Assembly (NCBI GenBank): GCA_038502055.1
Contig: JAXRKN010000032.1
Location: forward strand, 2,232,001 to 2,296,000
DNA: 64,000 nt
Direction: 5' to 3'
Source of the DNA: Tanytarsus gracilentus
Lineage: Eukaryota; Arthropoda; Insecta; Diptera; Chironomidae
Within the stretch, counting starts at the first letter, position 1. Each line of letters begins with the position of its first letter. Made by a program: the position numbers and the translations under genes. The notes under the pieces were generated by a model that saw nothing but the letters and a program-made list of their open reading frames with translations, was not told where the DNA came from and ran no database searches. Below, one piece after another: positions 9,301 through 18,400 of this stretch.

Positions 9301-10712
9301 GGATACCTTTGCACTTCCTACCAGCTCGCTCGTAATCACTCCAGTCAAAAAAGACCTCAAAACTTTTGCGATGGTTTACCCCACCTCTCAAATCTTTAGA
9401 TTTTGGAGTGTCACTTTCCTTGATTTTTGCCACAGCACAATAGCGCAGTACAAAGTCCTCCATAGCAGTCGGCGAATAGTGGATGAAACGTTGCTGGTAT
9501 TTGCATTGAGGCACGACAACAAAACCTTTTGTTCCTCCTTCGACAAGAGTATGATTGAGGCCGTAAAGAAATAGGATGAATTGTAATGGCCTGGTCTCGA
9601 GATCTTTAAACGAGACACCAAGTCGAGCATCAAACTCAAATCTAGGCCAAAAGAGAGCATTCACATGACGTCTTGCATCATCTTTAGTCATGACTTCATT
9701 CTGCTCATTCGGGATCTTGGCGAAGAATCTTACGAGGCGCTTTTACATATTGAGGATGATGTTATTTTTGACTGCAATGAAGTACTCTCGCACTGAATTT
9801 TGAAGCAGGGTCGTGCGGCGATAGGAGTCATACTTAGCTGGCGGACGCTGATATGGTGGGAGAGAATTTAAATTAATTTTTTCCTTATCGTCGATGAAAA
9901 CTTTTCATTTTCACGAATAATAAATGGGACTTTTAACTTCTTATCACAATCACTTTATATAGGAGCTATTTTGAATATATTGTAATTTTCCTATTATGTT
10001 TAGAAATTAAAGCACAAATTGAATTGACTTAATTGAAATGTTATCGTAAGGACAGATGTGGTTAAATTGATTTGTGTTTATAATTAATTGAAAGTTAATG
10101 AGAAATATAATTGAGTCGATGTAATTAAGAATGCACCAACAAAAATCGTTACAAATAAATTCAAATTCTTAAAATTCAATTCATCAATTCATTTTCAAAT
10201 AGTTCGTTTACGGAATATTTTAAAATTTTTCAATTTAAAACATCTAAAAACCTTGAATAGTAATCAACTTCCGCATCAAAAGTGAGTCATGGCTAGCAAT
10301 CAATTAACTACCGAACATCATAATTAATTTACACTACAATGCTGTTTTTGTTTTACGACGTCTGCTAATGCTATTCACATCTAAAATAGAGGCAAGCCTA
10401 TTACATGATTCTCGTTTTAGTCCCATTGCTCATTTACTCTGACCATTGATCGTGATATATACAATCATAATTTAATTATTGTCCGATAATTTATTTAGGT
10501 ATCCCACAGCACTGCTACTGATATGCTGCCATAGTTACGTATTAGTTCATACTCATATTGCTTTATGACATGTTTTCTCTCATTCTCTTAAAGGCGAACA
10601 TCCCGAAGCGATGCAATCTCATGCTGGAATCGATATCAAAAAGGCGAAAGCAACCATTTTCGTAAATTCATTGTGTTTAATTCTCATGGCGCAGATGATA
10701 CTCGGAAGGTGA
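378..10712 (+). CDS. dpr: Dpr-family immunoglobulin cell-surface protein (defective proboscis extension response), 3' six coding exons
   Basis: Neuronal recognition protein of the Dpr family, whose members bind DIP partners at synapses. Coding exons: 378-416, 479-515, 1110-1255, 4092-4127, 4206-4338 and 10594-10712; all GT-AG, all phases agree. The first two encode the end of Ig1 (LKDTGLYE then CQISTTPPKGF, the DxGxYxC signature of a V-set F strand). The next three encode Ig2: GSTINLTCIV with its Cys, QWTHNGE, SPRGGISVITEKGD, TTSYLLIQRA and SDSGEYMC with the second Cys. The last exon starts GEHPEAMQ and ends in a hydrophobic stretch (TIFVNSLCLILMAQMIL) before TGA, fitting a GPI-anchor signal or C-terminal membrane segment. 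The signal peptide and most of Ig1 lie upstream of the window. Introns 3 and 5 (2.8 and 6.3 kb) host mobile DNA. Family membership is secure; the paralogue is not assigned. An unusual loop (GIREGDLTGE) precedes the GSTINLTC strand. Confidence 0.9.
516..1109. other. dpr intron 2
   Basis: AT-rich intron sequence. No open frame with support on either strand. Confidence 0.6.
1802..1869. repeat. Imperfect hairpin, 23-bp arms, in dpr intron 3
   Basis: Arms 1802-1824 and 1847-1869 are reverse complements except at two positions; the outer 15 bp (CAGGGGTTTAAGTCG) pair perfectly around a 22-base loop. It lies just upstream of a repeat relict and may be a remnant of a mobile-element end. Confidence 0.6.
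2036..2290 (+). repeat. Diverged relict of the 120-bp-unit repeat element
   Basis: This intronic stretch contains one unit clearly related to the tandem units at 27.9-28.5 kb: GACGAGTTCAACGA, then ATACATGAAGCCATAGTTCTG and TGATGGACATT in the same order. Downstream it shares GAGAAAATTTGTATGAAAA with the segment at about 28.49 kb. A GGACGGACAGACAGCCGGAC-type segment follows. The open frame across 1915-2220 is a by-product of the repeat and not a recognisable protein. Confidence 0.65.
2300..4091. other. dpr intron 3, remainder
   Basis: AT-rich intron sequence downstream of the repeat relict. Short open frames at 2217-2622 have no recognisable content. Confidence 0.6.
4092..4127 (+). CDS. dpr: 36-nt microexon of the dpr gene
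   Basis: Twelve codons (PTNYDSPRGGIS) between an AG and a GTATGT donor. It supplies the C'-D loop motif NYDSPRGG that is conserved in Dpr proteins and would otherwise be missing between QWTHNGE and VITEKGD. Both flanking junctions are phase 0. Ab initio predictors are likely to miss it. Confidence 0.85.
4339..5352. other. dpr intron 5, left part
   Basis: No gene or repeat recognised up to the first 22-bp direct repeat. Confidence 0.6.
5824..6112 (+). repeat. Tandem repeat, 118-119-bp period, about 2.4 copies
   Basis: Anchors such as CCAGGGGGAAATAA recur at 5859 and 5977, with a diverged GGCCAGGGATAAATA at 6095. The segments GGTTT...GTAAAAATTGCATTTTTGAGTTG and GAGGAAGCATGAATT also recur in order. 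The third unit is partial and diverged. Confidence 0.75.
6320..6889. other. GC-richer, hairpin-bearing half of the 1.5-kb insertion
   Basis: This half stands out from the AT-rich intron. Perfect inverted repeats include CCTAACA/TGTTAGG around 6411-6427 and ACGTCCGG/CCGGACGT at 6595-6602 and 6620-6627. No long open frame is present on either strand. It could specify a structured RNA or an untranslated end of a retroelement; nothing in the sequence decides between these. Confidence 0.4.
7091..8153 (-). CDS. Unrecognised multi-exon gene just downstream of Fanzor
   Basis: A second spliced gene starts 38 bases after the Fanzor stop on the same strand. Exon 8153-8098 (MRKGTCVLAEDIFEFKTH) joins in phase to 8046-7827 (GASLDTVRGG..., SHFEQFCVSKAQYVASSL, then a stop). 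A later block, 7817-7788, 7714-7332, 7284-7221 and 7159-7091, also splices in phase. It encodes a region with IECCPDTPDFRSAIFELL and LSPNQVSNLANIL, a basic, charged stretch (KKRKEEQSKRRRE) and the C-terminus GRREMLAEFEKTYF. The join between the first two exons and the rest could not be solved: no donor in 7827-8046 keeps frame into 7817 or 7714. Either an exon is missed or the copy carries an indel. No known domain was recognised. The charged, basic C-terminus suggests nucleic-acid association, which is only inference. Confidence 0.5.
8192..9900 (-). pseudogene. Fanzor RNA-guided nuclease (eukaryotic TnpB-like), probably inactivated copy
   Basis: Fanzors are eukaryotic relatives of IS605-family TnpB that cut DNA guided by an element-encoded RNA. 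Coding exons read 9900-8727, 8665-8380 and 8326-8192 with consistent phases. The N-terminal exon (DDKEKINLNSLPPYQRPP...) leads to TLLQNSVREYFIAVKNN. RuvC-I is GNDPGLRLFVGAV (Asp at 9137-9139). The usual RuvC-II acid is replaced by LLFYGGVQMG, and a Glu follows in ITDEFRSTKC (8587-8589). The zinc ribbon is KCCCQC...RTCSIHG, and RuvC-III is FNRDINAAKNI (Asp at 8479-8481). The last exon is an acidic tail ending MEVDD. Damage: an in-frame TAA at 9743-9745, and the only nearby upstream ATG (9906-9908) is one base out of frame with the N-terminal exon. The uninterrupted part downstream of the stop starts at ATG 9691. Family assignment is firm; whether this copy makes a protein is doubtful. Confidence 0.85.
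9954..9961 (-). promoter_or_regulatory. TATA box candidate for the Fanzor gene
   Basis: TATATAAA on the - strand, roughly 50-60 bases upstream of the first recognisable Fanzor coding sequence, which suggests that the 5' end of the gene is largely present here. Confidence 0.4.
9966..10593. other. dpr intron 5, right part
   Basis: AT-rich sequence between the Fanzor promoter region and the last dpr exon. No element boundary could be recognised. Confidence 0.55.
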
Positions 10713-10763
10713 TAACAACAAAATATTCCGCTAAATCCCAACTCACATTAAATGGATGTCTTT

Positions 10764-10894
10764 AATAAATGAAATAGAAGAGAAGCGACAAAAAAGGTGT
10801 GTGTATATCGTGGTGAGAACAATAATGTTGAAAAATGTCACCTAAAAAATCCTTGCTGTAATTTAGGAAAATTTGTGTTGAGCCAAAAAATAAA
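10764..10894 (+). terminator. Candidate dpr polyadenylation signals
   Basis: AATAAA hexamers occur at 10764-10769, 52 bases after the dpr stop, and at 10889-10894. Which is used cannot be decided from the sequence, and such hexamers are common in AT-rich DNA. Confidence 0.3.
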
Positions 10895-12293
10895 TTTGAG
10901 GTAGCAAAATTTGTGTCTTTTCTATTTAAATTTTATTTGACCGTTAATTAAGAGTAGAATCTTTAAAAAAGAGAAGCTCAAAAAGTGTTCATGTATAATT
11001 ATAAATTTATTTGTGTTCAAAACTCAACGCAAGACACGGCAAAAAAAATGCAAATGGAGTTATGTACAATTGTGTTTTCCTTCCCATTCTTTGTTAAACG
11101 AGCGACAGAACAACAAGCGACATTGAAATAAAAATAAAAATAATATTCTTCATATATCCTCGAGTGACTCGATTCTATTGAAATTCTGCCTCCACACTCG
11201 TTTGTATCATTTTCTTAAAGCTTTTCACGCTGAGATGCGAGAATTGTCTCAGGTTACACAATTTGTTTTCTCTCCTTTTTATGGTGTCTTTTGCACTTCT
11301 TGCGTTCATCTCCAAAGTGACATGCGACAAACACGACATTTGACGACAATTTTCTCTCCACTCCTTTTTTATTTATTTATTTAATAACTGTGAAATCATG
11401 TATGAAAATGGAAATAAATTAAATTATATTGTATTGAATTACATTTGTGCTGTTCTTTTCAGAATTCGACGTAAATTCATTGGAAATTTGAAACGAAATT
11501 GTTAAGCCATTTGAGATTTTTGCAGCTTTTGTTAAGCAAATTGTTTTTCCATCTAAAAAGGATCACTTGATAAAATTGAGTTATTTAACTTTTCTCTCAT
11601 TCCCACGCGACGATGACTTAAGAGGAAACTTTTCAATTTAGTTAATTCAATTATTATGTCCTCGAGCAATTAAACTAATCCGCAAGATTTTGAGGTTCTC
11701 GAAGGAGTTTTAAGTTGTTTTACCTTTTATTCATTTCTTAATTAAATACTTCGCATTTAGGCGACGTGTCTCGGGCAAGAAAAACAAAGAATAAGCACGA
11801 GATAATTAATTTTGTTAGAATTCTTTCACGAACTTATTAATTAAGAGCTTTTAGCAGCATGAAATCTCGTCACATTGTGGACAGCTTGATGTTGCTCTGA
11901 ATTTTTATGAAACTGAATTTCATATTTATGTCACAAAACTTGAATTATTTTTTCAATCCGTTGCTTACAAAAGCAGTCCCTTTTCAATATAAATTATGCA
12001 AGCCTCGGCTGATTTGAATGTCGCAACTCTACTGTCGCATATCAACACAACAAGTCTCTATAATGTCTCGACATTACCTGGCAAATAAGCTCACGCCACA
12101 CAAAAAATTTCTTAGCCAACTGAATAAGATGAAGATGGAAAAGCGAAAGAGAGTGAAAATGAAAAATATTCCTCATTAATCAGTCAGGCTCGAATGAAAT
12201 TGACGCCGAAAATGTTTGCTTCATCTTTTTTCGTACAGGTGCTGAAATAATTTATTTTTTACTTCTTTGTATTTTTGGTTCGTATATATATAT
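10895..12293. other. Region downstream of dpr
   Basis: 3' flank of dpr; no gene seen up to the orphan chitinase fragment. Confidence 0.55.
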
Positions 12294-12401
12294 TTTTTTC
12301 ACACAAGGAATGAACTTTTGTTACTGGGGGACTTGGTCGCATTGGCGCACAGGAAGTGGAAGTTTTCGAGTCAACAACATTGATCCACACATCTGCACTC
12401 A
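12294..12401 (+). pseudogene. Orphan 108-bp fragment identical to the chitinase exon 2 start
   Basis: Base for base identical to 63856-63963. It includes 14 bases of the 3' end of the intron and 94 bases of exon 2 of the chitinase-like gene (NFCYWGTWSHWR...). After 12401 the sequences part abruptly. Because intron sequence is included, this is a DNA-level copy and not a reverse-transcribed mRNA. No signal-peptide exon precedes it and no GH18 sequence follows it, so it is not expected to be functional. Confidence 0.85.
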
Positions 12402-15400
12402 TTACGAGATGTTGCCAATCTACATTTATAAACATGCCTTGAAGCAGTACGGATGTTATTGTTTCTGTATTCTACGGTCAAAACATCCTTTCACCGATAG
12501 CTAAATACCTCATCATCATTATCGTGAACATGTGAAGGTGCTGAACGCAAATAAATTAATCCAAATATTGGATGTAAATGGCAAAGAAAAGAAGAAGAAA
12601 TACTCATAAGTATGGATAAGTTCAACCCAAAGCCTTCCAGCTGCTAATTGATTTTGTGGCGTGTACAAGACATGCATGCTGGCAAATATTAATGAATGTA
12701 ACTTTGCCCCACATTCAAATGGGAAAATCTTGACATGGTCAGACATTCAATAATTTGGATTTCACGCACTTAATTCTTATGAATTTTAAATTGTTTCAAA
12801 ATATTTTTGGTCATCATGTTAAATGCCTCAAAAATAATCATTCATAAATTGAGCGAAATAATTCCGATGAAGATATCTACAAGATAAATGGATGTAGAAT
12901 CAGAATCCCGAAAGCGGTGAAAGGAAGAAAAACGCACACACGGCAGGATTATGTCACGAGTGCCGAGATAATCAATTTATTTTCCTCATATAATTTCAAT
13001 CTAAAAGCTTTTTCGTCAACATAAATGACATTTCACAACTTAGCTCAATTTAATTTTCCTTCTATTTATATTTGCGATGCTCGTGGTGTGTTTGTATGCC
13101 GAAGGTATTAAGAAAGCACGCGCAAGCTCTCGATATATTGATATGATATTATTTCACAGCATTACCAAATATTAAAGGTATTTTTTCAAGCATTTCCAGG
13201 TAGGAATTCGAAGAGCTTTAGGTTAATCACGAAAAAAAATTAATGCGTTTTATTAAATTAAATTAGAATTTTAAAATTAATCATTAATCGGTAAAATTAA
13301 AAAAATTTTAACAGAATTTAATTTTTGAATGTTTTTTAACGAAATTAAATTAAATTTTTTTAAGGAGTTTATTTTTGCATTTTATTGATGGATCATTTTA
13401 CAACTCTAATTAAATCTATTTTTAGAACATTTTCTTTACATTAAAATAGGAAAGTTGATTCTCATGACCTGAAGCGCGGTAAAGGCCCGTTATATTTTCA
13501 ACGTTAATTAATTGGTTTGTTCTAAATGTGTTGAGCATCTCATAAATATGAAATTCCATAGCGTTAAGTATCCAAAATATTTCTACACAATTTATTTCAA
13601 TATTTATGACACCTCTTAATCGCACATGTATAACGACAGCGAAAATGTAAATTTCCTTTCCCGCAATAATTCACGATCCATTTTAATTAAAATTTATTTT
13701 CATTTCTTATCGCAACAGTTTTCTCATTTATTTGATTGAAAGTGCCTTGCTGAAAGGATTCATCTTCGAACGAAGCTCATGTACATATTGAAAAAGGAAA
13801 CCAAATCTGATAGTCAAAAGAAAATGCAATGAAAGAGAGGATCAAAATCCATTTACATTCAAATCCTCAAGTCTTATCAGAAGCGTGTAGTTTTTTTGAA
13901 TAAGACGCTTTTCTGATAGAAACGAGAGAAGATGAATTGAGGCTTGGTGTATGTTCGTATGATTGAGCGAGGCAGCTTCTCAAAAGATGTATGAATTAAT
14001 TCAATAAAGAAATTATCGGAACCACGTGACATGCACTCAATATTAAAATATTTTTAGAATTTTAGGAAGCTTTTAAAAACCTTTTAAAAATAGCCTGTTA
14101 TCCGCTTTGTCAATACAAAATAAAAAATATTTCGGATAGTGGCCAAATTACGAAATGCAACGCATAAGATTTTTTCCGCTTCACTTCTCGTGCACATTTT
14201 GTTAAACTCAAGCGGCTTTATTTCAAACATATTTTCCGACATACCGCAGCTTTATGCGGGCGATGGCTTTCGCCCATAAAAGCGAGAGACAAAATTTTAT
14301 TTAAATTTCCTCAACGCTACCACAAGACAAAATGACAGTGACTCGTGTAAAATGCCCTTAAAATTGGACGGATATAAAATTGTAATTAAAATTTTCCTGA
14401 ATTCTCGTCGCGCTCCACAACTCACAATTATTGCTCGCCATCGGCTCATCGCATTTCCTTTTAAACGATCCCATTTTTCTATGCTGGCCTTAATTAGTAG
14501 AATAAAATTCTTTCATCGCACTTTAATTAATGAGTCACACTTTTTTAATATTTGTTGTTGCCATGCTCGTTTATCGAATAAAATATTTCCAGGAGATTTA
14601 AAATTTCCAGCCATCTTTGAAGTTTAACTTTTAAGCATTACGAATGATTTTAAATCGAAAGCCATCGGATGAATCCAACATCAAAGTAATTTAGAAATAA
14701 ATCCTAGTTGAATGTGTCTCTTTGGTAGATATTTTGTGTCAGCATCCCAACGATAAATGTCTTTTGATTTATTTTTCGCATTTTACAGCCAGCAATGATA
14801 TCAAATGTATTTTCTCAGGCTCCATATTCGTTCTATATGGCATGTGTGCGATGATATGAAAAGAGCACACAAACTCAATATATGTGAGATCATAAACTTG
14901 CAAAAAACAGAGAAGAACATTCGCATTCGAAGAATTTTATGAGATCCAAAGCCTCACTTTATCATTTTATTCATTTAAAATTCACACAAAAATATTTCTT
15001 CACCCGAGAAGCGACATTAGACTAAAAATTTCACTTTGAAAGGTCTTAAAAGTGAGCTGAAATTGTAATTAAAATTCACCAAGTGTCCAACCCTCGTCTC
15101 TCGAAATAAACATTCACAGCAAGAATATTCAAAAAGTGAAAATAAATTTTTGCGAGCCTTTTGTGAAGTCGCTCAAAAATAAAAATTCTCGCTTGCCAAA
15201 TGACAAAGTTTCTCACTCACAGCGGATGATTATTTTTCTAAAAATTTCCCCTCTTCATCTTGAGAGAAAATTTCATGTTTTCCTGGCACATTTTTCCTCA
15301 TCTTTAAATGCTCATAATGAGAACGAGGTGAAGGCAAAGCGACCATAGAAACACATCATTTGTTGATCTTCTTGTTCTTTGTTTGTCCTCGTCCTCAACT

Positions 15401-18400
15401 TTAAAACTTTCAAGCATGAAAAGGATAGTAAGATGCTGGCAATTTATAAGAACAACAAACAATAATTTTTTGTAACAATGGAAAATGAATAAATAGAACC
15501 TTATTTGTACACATAAAGCTTTCTTTTAAAATACATATCAAGCACGTTAAAAGTTCCAAGCTAGCTCGACATTTTTCCGTCCTCCTTATCATCAACTCCA
15601 TAAAAATGACAAAACTTTGCAATACAAATTTCAATTTGATATGTACGGCAGTCTTTGTGCTCCATTAAAATTTAAATTTCAAATTTAAGCTATAAACTTT
15701 AAGTGGAACATCATTAATAGAGTAAATTGGAATGATAAAATTGAAAGAGTTTTTTCTATGGTGGTCATGAGGTGTTGAGTTGACGGAAAAAAAAAATTTT
15801 CTTTAAAATTTCTGAAGCTTTGAAAAAAAAGCTCTAGAGCTTTATAGAAAAATTTCAGAAAGCTTCAGTCAAACTTTTGTTAAATTCAAATTTAAAAAAT
15901 CCTTAAAATTTTTCAGACCAAATTTTAAAAAAAGCTTTATGTAAAACTTTCAAATAAACTTAAAATTAGAAAAGCTTCAATACTTTATAGACACTCACTT
16001 TTATCGTGGCGTGTGAAAAAGTCCGGAAACCAAAACTTTTTTAGCGCATTATCCAGAGACGATAGCGATTAAAGAAGTTCTATGGAGTGAGAAAAAGTTG
16101 ATACTTTTTTCTCGAACAAAAAAAAATATAAAAACTTTTGTAACACATAAACAATGAACTATGGAGGCATTTAGGAATGAAAGAAAGAAGAAAATAAACC
16201 TTAACCACGACATCTCAAGTGGGATAATTTTGCTCATCTATTTTGCTTCTTTACAGCCACTCTTTTTATACCATTAATGTCTATAATGAAAAATTAATGA
16301 TTTTGCTTCTTTTTCATCGTTACCTAAATGTACATATTAAATGTGTAGCATGCGTGCTGAAGTATGTGAAAGTCGTATGTGGATCAAAATGAGACAGTGT
16401 GGGATGAACGAGGCAGATTTTTTAGGCAAAGCACGTTGATAAATCTACCGAAGCAGATTGAATAATTGAAAATTGATAATCAGTCACGAGAGAAGGAAGC
16501 AAGTATGGGGTAACAGATGTACGCTGGATATTCATTAAATTGCTCCGAAATGTGAACATTGTACATTGAGATGAAAACGCGGTCTTTGCCAATATATATT
16601 GAAATTACACACGCAAAATACGGTTTTTGTAGGCCACATGCCACACAACAATCACACAAAGGGATAGAGAGAGTGAGTGAGTTGAAAAGTATAATAATAA
16701 TGGAGGAGCATGATATAGATCGTAATTGTGTGAAATCGATTTATATGTCAATCTATCTTCAACAGTCAGTTGGGAGAGTAGATATAGAATTTATGGTTCA
16801 TTCCGTGTGAAATCAATTGAAAATTTGTTTTTTTGATATCATTTTTTTAATTCTAACATGTCGTACATCTTTTAGATGTGTGCTCCGCTCCAATATTTGT
16901 TTCCAAAACTCAATTAAAATTTAATCTCGAAAGCGTTCAAATGAGACTTCAAATTGGGGGTGGCGGCAGACTTCGTTAGATAAACCCATCTGAAATTTTC
17001 TAATAAATTAGGCATTATGGAAAATTTATTGTTAATCAAATTCTAGGATTAGATAAATAGAGTGGGCGATAAAAAGAATTTTCAATGACATTCTTGACAA
17101 GGGGTGGAATCTTACTTTTTAAAATTAATAATTCAAAAAATTAATTTTAATCAGTGTTGATGATGTTATTAACTAAAAAGTTCAAAAGATTATGTTAAAA
17201 TTTAAAATGTCTTCACTTCTAATTTGATAAATTTTCCGGAAAATTATCACCAGAACTATGATAAGCTTTCTAATAAATAAAGTTTTGAGGTTACAACAAA
17301 GAACCTTGCCTTGTGGTTCTCCACACCTATAAAGCATTTTATCCTTTCACTTCCATCTCTCCCGTTGCGAGAAAAAAATTCTTTTTAACTAAGTTGGAAA
17401 ATTTTTGTGTTTGTTCTGAAAATTTAATAATAAAGTTATCATAGCGTGTGTCTATACACATGAGCATGTCAACAACCCCTCATACGACCTCACTTTCGCC
17501 TTCCCCCCATCCATTACCGACATTTTTCGCATCTCAGTTCACACTCTCAAGAAAACTTTCTTCATTGACACCGACTTCGTTGACATGTGGATGCGATGGA
17601 TGAAGAAGAAGAGGAAGGAAAACAACAAGCAAAAAAAAGGATGCTTGAATGCTCGAAAATATTCTCAATAAGGTCGTCTTCTGCTTATGAGCTTGTATGT
17701 GATGACACTATTAATGAAAAATTTCTTTGCTCTCGTTGAAAACTTTTCCCGTCCTAAAATAATCATCACATAGATAAACTTTATGACGTGTTTTTGTGAC
17801 GTTGATCTAATAAAAAGGGTTCAGTGAAAGAGAGGAAAATAAATTTAATCACCCGGAAAATTTTAATAAGGTAAAAAGCTTCACGTATCCGAGGGGAAAT
17901 TTACATACACACACGCGCGCTTATATATCACGAGTGTTTGAGGGCACAACAGAAAAAAGAGAATTAAGCGGTGTAGCGTGAAATGGAAAGAGTTGAAGTG
18001 ATGATAGCACACAGGCACTGCTTAACACGTGCGAGAACGATAGCGAACATTAAATTTATGCAAATTATTTTTATTTTCTTCGTCATTATCCATAACACCC
18101 CACCACTACCACAACTCTCTTCACTTCCATTTTCGAATGAATGAATAAAAAATTAATCCATAACAACCAGTGAGGTGTTTTAAAATAATTACAGTTAAAA
18201 ATTTTAATAAATTAATTTTTCAGAAATTTTTATTAAAAAACCGTTACATTTTAAAAGTTTAAAATTTTCAAGTAAATTTTTTAAATCAAGAAAGTACGTT
18301 AGAAAACTCACATGAAAATCACAGTAAACTTCAAAACGAAAAAAATTGATAGCAGCTAAATTTTTTTAAAAAACTCTGTTATATTTTTCAAAATTTAAAA

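Larger units (their letters stand above)
7091..9965 (-). mobile_element. Fanzor-bearing mobile element inside dpr intron 5
   Basis: A block of intron-containing, GC-richer coding sequence on the - strand sits within the large + strand dpr intron and carries a Fanzor gene plus a second gene. The limits given are those of the recognisable genes and the TATA box. No terminal inverted repeats or target-site duplications could be found, so the true ends are unknown. Fanzor proteins are known as cargo of several eukaryotic transposon classes, and no transposase domain was recognised here. Confidence 0.6.

Noticed and set aside
13873..13920. Inverted repeat TATCAGAAGCG / CGCTTTTCTGATA
   Set aside because: Short, imperfect and isolated; expected occasionally in AT-rich DNA, with no associated gene end.
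17420..17660. Open stretch reading SYDLTFAFPPSITDIF... with an overlapping ATG frame
   Set aside because: No usable start with good context, no clear splice partners, and two frames are open at once, which suggests chance.
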